59,682 nucleotides of DNA, taken from the NCBI GenBank assembly GCA_016180235.1, contig JACPBQ010000007.1, positions 1 through 59,682 of the forward strand, in the 5' to 3' direction. The notes under the pieces are model-generated. The model saw nothing but the letters and a program-made list of their open reading frames with translations, was not told the DNA's origin and made no database searches. Positions 26,036 to 35,140 of the stretch are shown here, one piece after another. Numbering within the stretch: the stretch's first letter is position 1; every line of letters begins with the position of its first letter. The position numbers and the translations under genes were made by a program. Origin of the DNA: Candidatus Woesearchaeota archaeon. GTDB taxonomy: Archaea > Nanobdellota > Nanobdellia > Woesearchaeales > GW2011-AR4.

Positions 26036-27364
26036 TTAAGTAGCATTTGTTCTGAGGTATAGAGCTTGCAAATGCGATTTACCGGTAAGTTGATTTACTT
26101 CCTTATGTAGAGTTAACTTTTCTCTTTCAATGGCAACTTTAGCTGCTGCAGCGGTATCCATGCTTAATAATCCAGATTCAACAGAAGCTGCAGCTTTACC
26201 TCCAAAACCCCCACCAAAATCAAATTGTTCTGCTGCTATACCGTAAGATCTTAAAACCACATCAATACCATACCAACCAAAAGCTACAACTGAATTGGAA
26301 GATTGAAATTTGTTTGCCCAGAAATTACAAGAAGCTAAATAAACATCATCTTTAATATCCTTAAGCATTTGAGAGGATTTTAACAGCTGCTTAACATTAT
26401 GGGCATAATTTGGAATTAATTCTCCTATTTTTCCACTTGTTTTGAAGTCTTTGTAAAGTGGATCACCATCGAATCTAGCTTTTCTAACTTCTCTATAAAA
26501 ATGGATCCAAGACGACCCTGCCCCAATAACATTATTTCCAGTATTTATGGTTACGACAGCTGTTCCCCTATAGGCTGGGCTGGAATTTAATCCTGTAGCT
26601 TCTCCGTAAACAAGCATGGCTACTCCAACAATGGGTCCTGCTAGCTGTGTTAGTGCCCATATCTCGGTAGACGTTAATGGTTTTGGTTTTTCTTCAAGTT
26701 TTCCAAGTCTGTATTTAATGCGATCCTTTGCTCTACTGAAAAAAGGTCTAGCAATTTCTTCAGCTTCTAATAGTGCCGGTAACGATCGTGCAGAAATTTC
26801 AACCCAAACATCATTGTCAGTTAACCATTGTTTCACCGGTTCCAAGTCAATATCCTGCTCTGCAGCAATTGAATCAAGATTTCCGCTTTGTATTAGTGTT
26901 ACAGAGCCATCGATCGCTGTCCCTACAGCTGCTCCAGCTATAACCCCAGTTATTGCCCCAACCATCACGCTTCTGTAATTTTTTATTTCATCGTGTTGAT
27001 CTAAATGCTCTCTGAATTCTCTATATCTTGGCATATATTCTGACTCCCACTCCTTGAGAAATCTTCTTGTATGCACATCTAAAGAATTAAAGCCACCTCC
27101 ATGAAAACCTTCAGAGGCATTAAACCTGAATTCGCCATTAGAAAATCCATTTTGAATAGCATCGGAAATTTCATCAAATGTCAGAACATTCCTTAGAGCT
27201 TCGCCGTGATCAGTTTTTCCTTCTAAAGAAAGATGCCTGATACCTGGCGCACCCCTAATTTCTTTTACAATAGGAATTGAAGCAAGATAGCTACCTCTTG
27301 TTAAGTCATCATAGCTACGAAGAACTGTCGTCGTATTATTCAACATGTCTTCTAAGTCTGACAT
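26036..27364 (-). CDS. Hypothetical orphan protein
   Basis: 442 residues, family not recognised. A Gly/Ala-rich hydrophobic stretch (SVMVGAITGVIAGAAVGTAI, about 128-147) and another around 240-255 (IWALTQLAGPIVGVAMLVYG) could be membrane-interacting. The rest appears soluble and helical, with a Gly-rich segment FDFGGGFGGKAAASVE near 385-400. Composition is AT-rich. No neighbours on the same strand are close, so context gives no clue. Confidence 0.5.
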   Translation of the reverse strand: MSDLEDMLNNTTTVLRSYDDLTRGSYLASIPIVKEIRGAPGIRHLSLEGKTDHGEALRNVLTFDEISDAIQNGFSNGEFRFNASEGFHGGGFNSLDVHTRRFLKEWESEYMPRYREFREHLDQHDEIKNYRSVMVGAITGVIAGAAVGTAIDGSVTLIQSGNLDSIAAEQDIDLEPVKQWLTDNDVWVEISARSLPALLEAEEIARPFFSRAKDRIKYRLGKLEEKPKPLTSTEIWALTQLAGPIVGVAMLVYGEATGLNSSPAYRGTAVVTINTGNNVIGAGSSWIHFYREVRKARFDGDPLYKDFKTSGKIGELIPNYAHNVKQLLKSSQMLKDIKDDVYLASCNFWANKFQSSNSVVAFGWYGIDVVLRSYGIAAEQFDFGGGFGGKAAASVESGLLSMDTAAAAKVAIEREKLTLHKEVNQLTGKSHLQALYLRTNAT

Positions 27365-27534
27365 GAGTGAGTGGTCCTAAGTCTAGTTTATAAACTTTTC
27401 TATATTGTAACTACTTAAAAATAGTAATATATTTAAATAATACTGATTACTGGAGTGAGAAAATACAAGAATCATTAAGTAGTTCCCAAAAAATTTATCT
27501 GGTTCCAAACAAAACCAAATAAGAAAATCTATGC

Positions 27535-27915
27535 CTATTTAACAAACTCCACATTGTCCATGTTCCTGAAATGCTCATCTCCGGTAAGAAATTTAGCGCC
27601 ATTCTTCTTGGCTAAAATATACCCTATGCAGTCTACGAAAGAAAGCCTTTGCTTAAGGAATCTGAATTTCATCCCTGCCGCTTTTATCAGGTCAGCATCG
27701 TCAAAATCGACATTGTACCTTGCATATCTTCCAAATGTCTCTTTGGAATCTTCCCCTTTTCCTTCCCTGAAAAGAAAGTACGAGAACTCAAGAAGATTCA
27801 GCCTGTTTAGGATTATGCTTATCCCTTCCTTATAAGAGCGGTAATTGGAGTTTCCTTTTCCCAATTCAATCAGCGCATAAGTGTCAAAATAAAACCTATG
27901 GGGCTTCGTTTTCAT
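27535..27915 (-). CDS. PIN-domain toxin (VapC-like)
   Basis: 126 residues. PIN nuclease fold: first acidic residue in FDTYALIELG (Asp11), Glu around residue 43 in NLLEFSYFL, and the C-terminal acidic pair in LSFVDCIGYILAKKNGAKFLTGDEHF. Probably cleaves RNA when freed from its antitoxin. Its start overlaps the end of the AbrB-type antitoxin gene by about 20 nt, so the two are translated together. Confidence 0.85.
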   Translation of the reverse strand: MKTKPHRFYFDTYALIELGKGNSNYRSYKEGISIILNRLNLLEFSYFLFREGKGEDSKETFGRYARYNVDFDDADLIKAAGMKFRFLKQRLSFVDCIGYILAKKNGAKFLTGDEHFRNMDNVEFVK

Positions 27916-28111
27916 CTATCTCCCTCATTATTTGGTCAGTAGGCGTCTTTATATCCCTGTATTTTTCCCACAAAAAGTTTAAGTTGTCTGTTTTCTCCAC
28001 TCTGATATTTAGCGTATCTTCTTCTAAAATTCTCTCCCGTTTTACGATTTCTTTGGGTATTATCACGCCTAACGACCCTCCAATTCTTTTAGCTTTAACC
28101 GAGGCTTCCAT
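27896..28111 (-). CDS. AbrB/MazE-type antitoxin (VapB-like)
   Basis: 71 residues. The N-terminal half carries the swapped-hairpin SpoVT/AbrB pattern AKRIGGSLGVIIPKEIVKRERI, which binds operator DNA. The C-terminal half (FLWEKYRDIKTPTDQIMREIDENEAP) should wrap the PIN toxin. The reading frame overlaps the toxin gene. Promoter region 28112-28215 is very AT-rich. Confidence 0.85.
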   Translation of the reverse strand: MEASVKAKRIGGSLGVIIPKEIVKRERILEEDTLNIRVEKTDNLNFLWEKYRDIKTPTDQIMREIDENEAP

Positions 28112-28215
28112 TTTGTTTAATTCAAACTTATTATATTTATTTAATATAATTAAAATAGTATAACTAATATATAATCTTTTCTATTATAGCCCCAAACCCA
28201 TATCAGTAGAACTTA

Positions 28216-29532
28216 CTAAGTAGGATTAACTTCTTTACTATTAGAGTTAGAGTTTTTTATTGCTTTAGTCATTATTCTGATTAAATCATCGCTTTTTCTT
28301 GTTCCTGCTTCTATACGTTCGTCTCCTAAAAATTTCCTTGTTCTTTCAAACCTAGTGTAATATGAAAAAGGATCATGTTTAGGGTGGTTTATCCCATCTC
28401 TGATTGTTGTTGCCCATTCTCTCACAGCTGTTGTAAAGGCTTGATCATGTCCTCTGAATGCAGGATCATTTAATAATGTAAGTAATGAATTTTGTCTTAA
28501 CTCTTCATTCTTATAAAGGTATTCTGCTAATCCTAACCTTAACCTAAAGTTTGGAGTTCCGCATAGTAAATGAGTATAAGGATTTGCTTTCAATTGATGC
28601 CAGGCATCAATTGCGCCCCATAACATTAATTCGGAATTCGGCCTTGCATTTCTTTGGGAAGCCAGGCTAAATTCTCCCATTAATCTGTCATCCAGCAAGA
28701 GTTTGCCATCTGAATTGCTAAAAACTGCTTCTCCAGCCCTCATCAGCCTTTCCCAAACTTCATGACTTCTTCCTTCTACAGCAGCAATATATAATTCCTG
28801 AACCGAACGGTCGTATTGAGCCACTCTTCTTCCGGCATGCTGATTATAAAATGCCAAGCCTGCATTGATATGCGGCTTTGTTCCATATAATCTTAGGGCA
28901 ATTAAAGCTTTGACATTATCAATACCTCCCTTGTGTTCAGTATCTTCCCAGGGATAATATCCCTTATTTTTCCATGCAGTTCCAATACTTTGAAATCCAT
29001 GGTGAGTAAGTACTTGAGTATCCGCTACCATCCTGTCATGGTCATGAACAGAAATTTCAACAACATGGGAGCCCAATAAGGAATATACTTCTACTGCCCT
29101 ATTATATACATCAGGCGTTGCTGCAATTTTCATTACTGCTACAGTTTGTCCATCCGGGTCTGTTGACGGTCCATATAACTGATGGCAAGTCACAATATAT
29201 CTTTTTTTAGGCAGGTGTTTTGTCAGAGTGCTGACCTCATGGTGTTTGACTGAAGTTAAGCCTCCAACAACAGCATATTCCTTAATCTCAGGTACAAATT
29301 GCCTTACAGCATCATCAAGATTCTCTGTGGGAACGGCAAAAAGCAGAAGATCGCTTCTTCTTGCAACCTCTGCTCCATCATCTAAAATACCCACTCTGGT
29401 TCCGCCGAGGCGTTTTTCCACTTCATTTCTTTTATCCGGGAGGTCATAAGCTCTAACAACATAACCAGCCTTATCAAGAATTTTTGCAGTAAGGCACCCC
29501 ATGTCTCCTGCTCCTATGATTCCGATTTCCAT
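28216..29532 (-). CDS. TyrA/Tyr1-like prephenate dehydrogenase homologue
   Basis: 438 residues. Rossmann motif IGIIGAGDMG at 3-12 binds NAD(P). Segments GGLTSVKHHE, TCHQLYGPS and DHDRMVADTQVLTH match the prephenate dehydrogenase family and look most like the long fungal Tyr1 type. The family converts prephenate (or arogenate) to 4-hydroxyphenylpyruvate in tyrosine synthesis. No other shikimate-pathway gene is in the window, so its substrate here is uncertain. Horizontal acquisition is likely. Located between VapBC and the HTH regulator. Confidence 0.72.
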   Translation of the reverse strand: MEIGIIGAGDMGCLTAKILDKAGYVVRAYDLPDKRNEVEKRLGGTRVGILDDGAEVARRSDLLLFAVPTENLDDAVRQFVPEIKEYAVVGGLTSVKHHEVSTLTKHLPKKRYIVTCHQLYGPSTDPDGQTVAVMKIAATPDVYNRAVEVYSLLGSHVVEISVHDHDRMVADTQVLTHHGFQSIGTAWKNKGYYPWEDTEHKGGIDNVKALIALRLYGTKPHINAGLAFYNQHAGRRVAQYDRSVQELYIAAVEGRSHEVWERLMRAGEAVFSNSDGKLLLDDRLMGEFSLASQRNARPNSELMLWGAIDAWHQLKANPYTHLLCGTPNFRLRLGLAEYLYKNEELRQNSLLTLLNDPAFRGHDQAFTTAVREWATTIRDGINHPKHDPFSYYTRFERTRKFLGDERIEAGTRKSDDLIRIMTKAIKNSNSNSKEVNPT

Positions 29533-29590
29533 TCCCGTTGGTTTTGACTTTATATTTATAATCTTTACTATTTTAACTACTTAGAAAAAG

Positions 29591-29995
29591 TTACAACCCC
29601 AGCCCTTCATCAATCTCCTTGGCCATTTTTTTTAGTTCAGAAATCGTCCTTACCATGTCTTTCTCTACTTCATCTACAAGATCCTGCAGGTTGTTTACCC
29701 TCAGTAAATATCCTCTTTCCGTCGGCACAACAATTCCGGAATCTAATAGCTTGTGTAAATGATGGACAACAGTGCCTCTGCTTAACCCGAGCCTGTAAGC
29801 TAATTCATCAGAAGACAAAGGATTGTTTGTTTTTGCCGTCTTTACAAGCTCAATAAAAACCCTGAAGCAGCTTTTGTCCTTGTCCCTCAGGTTAAACAGT
29901 CCTAAAGAAGAGCCCAGCCACTGCAGTTCCTGGTTGATATTTTTTTGCGCAGGCTTCCTGATAGTTATTATCGTAATCCTTTGCGAGTATCTCAT
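29591..29995 (-). CDS. Winged-helix regulator divergent from grpE
   Basis: 134 residues from the ATG at 29995; a GTG at 30013 is in frame, but the ATG lies about 22 nt after AATTTATTTAAAT, fitting a leaderless message. A winged-helix domain at about 45-110 contains LSSDELAYRLGLSRGTVVHHLHKLLDSGIVV, an ArsR-like helix-turn-helix. Residues 110-134 are a helical tail for dimerisation. Divergent from grpE with a palindrome between them, so it may control the chaperone genes. This role is inferred from position. Confidence 0.7.
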   Translation of the reverse strand: MRYSQRITIITIRKPAQKNINQELQWLGSSLGLFNLRDKDKSCFRVFIELVKTAKTNNPLSSDELAYRLGLSRGTVVHHLHKLLDSGIVVPTERGYLLRVNNLQDLVDEVEKDMVRTISELKKMAKEIDEGLGL

Positions 29996-30041
29996 TTTAT
30001 CATCAATTGGCACTCTTATTTAAATAAATTGTGATTATCTA

Positions 30042-30071
30042 TATACTCAAGTATAGAAATATTTAAATATT
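30042..30071. promoter_or_regulatory. Palindromic operator candidate and grpE TATA box
   Basis: TATACT-CA-AGTATA (30042-30055) is a perfect palindrome between the divergent HTH gene and grpE. Next to it AATATTTAAATATT (30058-30071) is both a palindrome and a good TATA box for grpE, whose ATG is at 30118. A dimer bound to the first element would block transcription on both sides. Confidence 0.55.
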
Positions 30072-30117
30072 AGTAGATTTTACCACAATTTCGTTGATTT
30101 AAAGTCAACAAATAAAA

Positions 30118-30669
30118 ATGGAAAGCCAAAAACCAAGCGATGAAAAAACAGCGGAAAAGAAGGAATTAAAAAAATCCAAAAAGCCCGGTGACAAGGAAAA
30201 GATAACAGAACTGACTGATGATCTGCAAAGGCTGCAGGCAGAGTTTGAAAACTACAAAAAAAGGGCGGACAAGGAAAAGCAGGAATTTTCAAGCTATGCC
30301 AAGGCTGATTTGATTGCGAAGTTATTGCCTTTATTGGACACTTTTGAGATTGCCTTAAGGAACACAAAAGACCATGAAAAGTTTGTTAAGGGAATGGAGA
30401 TGGTTTTTGCGCAGTTTTTTTCGGCTTTGGAAGCAGAGGGCTTAAGGCCGATAAATGCCGAAGGAAAAAAGTTTGATCCTTACTATCATGAAGTCATGCT
30501 TAAGCAGGAATCAGGCAGGGAAGAAGGCATTGTTTTGGAAGAATTACAGAAAGGCTACATGTTCAAGGACAAGGTTTTGAGGTACAGCAAAGTCAAGATT
30601 AGCGAAAAAATCCAGGATAAAGAAGATAAAAAAGATAAGGATAACAGAAATAATCCCCAAAAAAATTAA
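30118..30669 (+). CDS. grpE: GrpE nucleotide exchange factor
   Basis: 183 residues, normal length. Charged N-terminal region, a long coiled-coil helix (about 35-80, ELTDDLQRLQAEFENYKKRADKE), a four-helix part containing LLPLLDTFEIALRN and a C-terminal beta wing with FDPYYHEVMLKQESGREEGIVLEELQKGYMFKDKVLR (residues about 125-162). Releases ADP from DnaK. The presence of a bacterial-type exchange factor implies an ancient transfer of the whole DnaK system. Own promoter at 30058-30071. Confidence 0.95.
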   Translation: MESQKPSDEKTAEKKELKKSKKPGDKEKITELTDDLQRLQAEFENYKKRADKEKQEFSSYAKADLIAKLLPLLDTFEIALRNTKDHEKFVKGMEMVFAQFFSALEAEGLRPINAEGKKFDPYYHEVMLKQESGREEGIVLEELQKGYMFKDKVLRYSKVKISEKIQDKEDKKDKDNRNNPQKN

Positions 30670-30672
30670 GCA

Positions 30673-30690
30673 CCGCCGACAATGAGGCGG
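30673..30690 (+). terminator. Hairpin after grpE
   Basis: CCGCC (30673-30677) and GGCGG (30686-30690) form a GC-rich stem with an 8-nt loop 4 nt after the grpE TAA. A short A-rich run follows rather than a T tract. The next 70 nt (to about 30760) are unusually GC-rich for an intergenic region here. Either the end of the grpE message or part of a small RNA. Confidence 0.35.
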
Positions 30691-30795
30691 TTGGGAAAAA
30701 TACATACCAATGATGCGAGGTCGTAATGCACCGAGCCTATAATTCAGGGGAATTATTTTATTAATCCATTCAAGAATAAATTTCAATAAAAAAGG

Positions 30796-31335
30796 GTGCA
30801 AAAGATCAACCAAGCAAAACTCCATAAAAACACGCCGCTAAATGAGGTTTTGAAGCTTGCAAATGCGTGCAAGTGCAATGCGTGCACAGTCGGATGCAGG
30901 CACGGCAGCGGCGTATTTGCAGACGAGGAAATAGAAAAGCTCGCAGGATTCATGAACATTGATGCCGGGGTTTTGAAAAAAGAGTTTTTGGAAGAAGTCG
31001 AGAAGTTTAACACAAAAAAATTCAGGCCTAGAATAAAAAGGAAAGAAGGCAGGCCTTACGGCAAGTGCATCTTTTTTGATGAGCAGATTGGATGCAAAAT
31101 ACACGAGGCAAAGCCTTTGGAATGCAGGATAGCGATGGGCTGCAGGGACTATGGGGAAGATTTGATCTTGTGGTTCATGCTCAATCATTTTGTAAACAAG
31201 GATGATGCCGAGTCGATAAGGCAGTTTGCATCTTACCTGAAGGCAGGCGGAAAGACCCTGGATGGGGGAAAACTGGAGGATTTGGTTCCTGACAAAAGGA
31301 GACTGAAAAAAATATTGAGTTTGGAAATAAAATAA
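30796..31335 (+). CDS. YkgJ-like cysteine-cluster protein
   Basis: 179 residues, apparent GTG start at 30796. The YkgJ family (putative zinc or iron chelators) is recognised from its Cys pattern: CKCNACTVGCRHG near residues 26-38, and CIFFDEQIGCKIHEAKPLECRIAMGC (located about 91-116). Eight to nine Cys could bind metal. Biochemical role is unsettled in the family. Sits between grpE and dnaK on the same strand. Confidence 0.75.
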   Translation: MQKINQAKLHKNTPLNEVLKLANACKCNACTVGCRHGSGVFADEEIEKLAGFMNIDAGVLKKEFLEEVEKFNTKKFRPRIKRKEGRPYGKCIFFDEQIGCKIHEAKPLECRIAMGCRDYGEDLILWFMLNHFVNKDDAESIRQFASYLKAGGKTLDGGKLEDLVPDKRRLKKILSLEIK

Positions 31336-31373
31336 GCAACAAGGGAAAAACAACAATTTCCAACAATAAAATT

Positions 31374-31498
31374 CAATAAAAAATAATAGCCTGAAATTTT
31401 TCAAATAAAAATACAGAAAGAAAAATTTCCGGCAAAAAATATTTTTTCATTGCCCAATAGGATAAAATTTGCATAAAATAATGACCTAACAAATAGTT
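31374..31498 (+). promoter_or_regulatory. Conserved hairpin/promoter-leader module upstream of dnaK
   Basis: CAATAAAAAATAATAGCC (31374-31391), then hairpin GCC-t-GAAATTTTT (31389-31401) with AAAAATTTC-c-GGC (31421-31433), T-rich tract, TTTTTTCATTGCCC, then GATAAAATTTGCAT (31461-31474), and CAAATAGTT (31490-31498). GATAAAATTTGCAT is identical to the rpl30e copy, and spacings are the same as in the other four copies. It ends 46 nt before the ATG. The hairpin arms differ from those at rps7 and rpl30e yet pair over 12 positions. Confidence 0.68.
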
Positions 31499-31544
31499 GG
31501 AAAAGATTTGAAAATAAAAATTAACTGATGGAGGATTGATAATT

Positions 31545-33464
31545 ATGGCAAAAGAAGCAAAAACAAGGAAGGAAAAAATAATCGGCATAGATTTAGGCAC
31601 ATCAAATTCTGCCGCAGCAGTTTTGCAGGCTGGTAAACCGACAATAATACCGAGCGCGGAAGGCACAACTGCTTACGGAAAGGCATTTCCAAGCGTGGTT
31701 GCATTCACAAAAGACAGCCAGATGCTTGTAGGAGAGCCGGCAAGAAGGCAGGCAATCTCAAATCCCAAGGGGACTGTCTTGGCAGCAAAAAGAAAGATGG
31801 GGACAAATTACAAATACAGCATAAACGGCAAGGAATACACGCCGCAGCAGATTTCCGCTTTCATACTGCAAAAAATAAAGAAGGATGCAGAGGAGTTTAT
31901 CGGGGAGCCAATAAACAAGGCAGTGATAACTGTACCGGCTTATTTTGACGACAACCAGAGGCAGGCCACAAAAGATGCAGGAGAAATAGCCGGCTTAGAG
32001 GTTGTAAGATTGGTTAACGAGCCTACAGCAGCTTCTATGGCTTATGGCTTGGACAAGGCTGACAAGGAACTAAAGATTCTTGTGTTTGACTTTGGCGGGG
32101 GCACTTTGGATGTCACAATAATGGATTTAAGCCAGGGTGTTTTTGAAGTCAAAGCTACCAATGGAGACACCCAGCTCGGCGGGACAGACATGGATGAAAA
32201 GCTGATGAAATTCATCATGGATGATTTCAGGAACAAGGAAAATGTTGACTTGAGCGATGACGATACTGCAATGCAGAGATTGAGGGAGGCAGCTGAAAAA
32301 GCCAAAATTGAATTGTCTAACACTTTAGAGACTGACATTAATCTGCCGTTTATCACATCAACAGATGACGGCCCTAAACACTTGAGCATGAAGCTTACAA
32401 GGGCAAAATTAGAGCAGCTAGTTGAGCCGATAATACAAAGATGCAGGCATCCGATGGAGCAGGCAATTAAGGATGCAAAGCTAAGCCATAATGAAATTGA
32501 TAAAGTAATCCTGGTCGGAGGTCCTACCAGAATGCCTATAATGAGGAAATTCGTAGAGGATTTCATAGGCAAGAAGGCAGAAAGAGGCGTTGATCCGATG
32601 GAATGTGTCGCAATGGGAGCGGCAATCCAGGCTGGCGTATTGGCCGGGGAAGTCAAGGATATACTATTGTTGGATGTGACTCCTTTAACTTTAGGCATTG
32701 AAACACTTGGAGGCGTCAGGACTCCTTTGATTGAAAGGAATGCAACCATTCCAACAAAAAAAAGCCAGATATTCTCCACTGCAGCCGATAACCAGACTGC
32801 GGTAACTATAAGGATTGGGCAGGGAGAAAGGCCGATGTTTGCAGACAACAAAGTTCTGGGGCAGTTTGACTTGATAGGATTGCCTCCCGCACCAAGAGGC
32901 ATTCCGCAGATAGAGGTTGCTTTTGATATTGATGCAAATGGCATATTACACGTAAATGCCAAAGATCTGGGAACAGGAAAAGAGCAGGGCATAAGGATTA
33001 CTGCTCCGAACAAGCTTTCCGAGGAAGAAGTCGAGACTATGAGGAAACAGGCGGAAGAGCACGCAGAGGAAGACAAGAAGAGGAAAGAAGAAATCGAAAC
33101 AATAAACAACGCTGATAATCTTGTTTACTCAACTGAAAAGCTGTTCAAGGACTTCGAGGGCAAAGTGGACAATAAGGAATTAGAGACCGTAAAGGGAAAA
33201 ATAATGGAGCTGAAGGAATTATTAAAGCCCGAGAAAAAGGACATTGCTGCAATAAGGAAAAAAGTTGACGAAGTCAATGAACTGGTGCAGAAGATGTCGA
33301 CGGAGATGTACCAGAAAGTCGCGCAGGAGCAGGCAAAAAAGCAGGGGCAGCAAGGGCAAGGACAGCAGGGAAGTCAGGGAAAAAATGAGTATGATGACGA
33401 AAATGTTATTGATGCTGACTACAAGGTAGAAGACGAAGGCAAAAAAGGGAAGAAAAACAAATAG
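31545..33464 (+). CDS. dnaK: Hsp70 chaperone DnaK
   Basis: 639 residues from the ATG at 31545, preceded by GGAGG; an in-frame TTG at 31536 is unlikely. The ATPase domain has the phosphate-1 motif [28 protein letters not shown] and [11 protein letters not shown]. The substrate domain begins near [14 protein letters not shown]. The C-terminal lid is followed by a Gln/Gly-rich linker and the acidic end [13 protein letters not shown], close to the bacterial EEVDADFEEV-type tail. Bacterial in character. The leader module suggests it is co-regulated with polymerase and ribosomal genes. Confidence 0.97.
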   Translation: MAKEAKTRKEKIIGIDLGTSNSAAAVLQAGKPTIIPSAEGTTAYGKAFPSVVAFTKDSQMLVGEPARRQAISNPKGTVLAAKRKMGTNYKYSINGKEYTPQQISAFILQKIKKDAEEFIGEPINKAVITVPAYFDDNQRQATKDAGEIAGLEVVRLVNEPTAASMAYGLDKADKELKILVFDFGGGTLDVTIMDLSQGVFEVKATNGDTQLGGTDMDEKLMKFIMDDFRNKENVDLSDDDTAMQRLREAAEKAKIELSNTLETDINLPFITSTDDGPKHLSMKLTRAKLEQLVEPIIQRCRHPMEQAIKDAKLSHNEIDKVILVGGPTRMPIMRKFVEDFIGKKAERGVDPMECVAMGAAIQAGVLAGEVKDILLLDVTPLTLGIETLGGVRTPLIERNATIPTKKSQIFSTAADNQTAVTIRIGQGERPMFADNKVLGQFDLIGLPPAPRGIPQIEVAFDIDANGILHVNAKDLGTGKEQGIRITAPNKLSEEEVETMRKQAEEHAEEDKKRKEEIETINNADNLVYSTEKLFKDFEGKVDNKELETVKGKIMELKELLKPEKKDIAAIRKKVDEVNELVQKMSTEMYQKVAQEQAKKQGQQGQGQQGSQGKNEYDDENVIDADYKVEDEGKKGKKNK

Positions 33465-33558
33465 CCCTTAATTTATTTTTTATTATAATAATTTTTATTA
33501 ATTATTGGTTTTTCATTTAACAGAAAACTTTTTATTGCCTTAACAATAATGCCGGAAA

Positions 33559-34035
33559 ATGAACATTCCTTCCAGACAGCAATGCCTACAGATTTTAAAT
33601 AATAATAAGACTCCTTCTAATGTGATAGGGCATTCAAAGGCAGTCTGCAAAGTCGCTGAAGATGTGGTTGAAAAACTGGCTGAAAAGGGGATAAAAGCCA
33701 ATAAAGAGCTTGTTATTGCGGCAGCTTTGCTTCATGACGTTGAGAGGCTTAAGCCCAATCATGTTATTGCAGGAGCAAAGCTTGTAACGGATCTCGGGTA
33801 TCCGGAAGTTGCCGAGGTGATGTCAAAGCATACATTCAATATCTTAGAAAACAGGCCGAAAACGATTGAGGAGAAAATTGTATTTTATGCCGACAAAAGG
33901 GCAAAGCATGACAAAATTGTAAGCGTGGATGAAAGGTATAAAGATTTAAAGGAAAGATACAGCCTACTTGATTTTGCAGCTTTGGATTCTGAGCTTGAGT
34001 TCACAAAAAATATTGAAAAAGAATTACTGGGTTGA
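33559..34035 (+). CDS. HD-domain phosphohydrolase
   Basis: 158 residues. The HD metal-binding motif is clear: [11 protein letters not shown] (His25), LLHDVERLK (His-Asp near 57-58), VMSKHT (His near 93) and a downstream YADKRAKHD Asp. Similar small HD proteins hydrolyse nucleotides or phosphomonoesters. It ends 2 nt before the dnaJ start, so it is co-transcribed with dnaJ. No established link of this family with chaperones is known to me. Confidence 0.82.
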   Translation: MNIPSRQQCLQILNNNKTPSNVIGHSKAVCKVAEDVVEKLAEKGIKANKELVIAAALLHDVERLKPNHVIAGAKLVTDLGYPEVAEVMSKHTFNILENRPKTIEEKIVFYADKRAKHDKIVSVDERYKDLKERYSLLDFAALDSELEFTKNIEKELLG

Positions 34036-34036
34036 G

Positions 34037-35137
34037 ATGGCAAAGGACTATTATCAGATATTGGGGGTTGGCAGGAACGCAACCAAGGAGGAAATCAAGA
34101 AAGCCTACAAGAACCTGGCCAAAAAATACCATCCTGACCTGAATAAGCAGGAGGGAAGCGCCGAAAAATTCAAGGAATTGAGCGAGGCTGCAGCAGTTTT
34201 GGCTGATGACGAGAAAAGAAGCCAGTATGATAAGCACGGGACTACGGCTGACCAGTTTGGCCAGGGCTTCCAGGGATTTGATTTCTCTGATTTCATGCGC
34301 GGCTCTGACTTTGGCTTTGACTTCGACAGCGTCTTTGAAAGCTTTTTCGGAGGAGGTTTTAGGAGGGGAAGAGGCCCAAGCAGGGGCTCGGATTTAAGAT
34401 ATGACCTGGAAATCACTTTGGAAGAGGCATACAAGGGAACGGCAAAAAACATCACAATACCAAGGCTCGAGAAATGCGAAAAATGCAATGGCTTGGGAGC
34501 GGAAAAGGAATCCGACATTGTAAGATGCCCTGACTGCAACGGGAGCGGCGTTGTCAGGAGAACACAAAGGACGCCTTTTGGGATTATTGCAACCACAACA
34601 ACATGCAGGAAATGCCACGGCCAGGGAAATTACATAAAAAGTCCCTGTCAGGAATGCAATGGAAACGGGGTTGCGAGGAAAACAAGAAAAATCGAGATAA
34701 AGATACCGGCAGGCGCAGAGCAAGGCACCAACCTGAGGATTAAAGGAGAAGGCGAAGCAGGCGAGAAAGGCGCTGAGACCGGGGACTTGTATGTCATAGT
34801 GCACATGAAAGGGCATGATGTCTTCGAGAGGCATGGGGATGATCTTTACATTAAAATTGACATCCCTTTTTCCATAGTTGCTTTGGGCGGGGAAGTGGAA
34901 GTTCCCACATTGGATGGCAAAGCAAAACTTAAAATTCCTTCAGGGACGCAAAGCAACACAATTTTCAGGATGAAAGGGAAAGGAATTCCTTATTTGCACG
35001 GCTACGGCCAGGGAAACGAGAATGTGGAAGTTGTTGTTGAGGTGCCAACAAAATTGAGCAAGAAGCAGAAGGAATTGCTGAAAGAATTTGAGAAGGAAAG
35101 CGGAAGGAAAGGCTTTTTCAAAAGAATTCTTGAATAA
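34037..35137 (+). CDS. dnaJ: Hsp40 co-chaperone DnaJ
   Basis: 366 residues from the ATG at 34037; longer in-frame starts lie inside the HD gene. J domain (1-68) with the HPD triad in KYHPDLNK, Gly/Phe-rich linker (about 75-120), and four zinc motifs of the form CxxCxGx[25 protein letters not shown] and CQECNGNG. C-terminal substrate domains follow. Complete class-A DnaJ. Works with DnaK and GrpE encoded just upstream. Confidence 0.97.
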   Translation: MAKDYYQILGVGRNATKEEIKKAYKNLAKKYHPDLNKQEGSAEKFKELSEAAAVLADDEKRSQYDKHGTTADQFGQGFQGFDFSDFMRGSDFGFDFDSVFESFFGGGFRRGRGPSRGSDLRYDLEITLEEAYKGTAKNITIPRLEKCEKCNGLGAEKESDIVRCPDCNGSGVVRRTQRTPFGIIATTTTCRKCHGQGNYIKSPCQECNGNGVARKTRKIEIKIPAGAEQGTNLRIKGEGEAGEKGAETGDLYVIVHMKGHDVFERHGDDLYIKIDIPFSIVALGGEVEVPTLDGKAKLKIPSGTQSNTIFRMKGKGIPYLHGYGQGNENVEVVVEVPTKLSKKQKELLKEFEKESGRKGFFKRILE

Positions 35138-35140
35138 ATT

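Noticed and set aside
30665-30760. C/D box small RNA after grpE
   Set aside because: An ATGATG occurs, but no convincing D box (CTGA) or symmetric C'/D' pair; kept only as a low-level observation.
32042-33109. 355-codon open frame on the minus strand inside dnaK
   Set aside because: It is fully antisense to a well conserved DnaK, has a Ser/Ile-rich composition typical of reverse-frame shadows, and shows no start signal.
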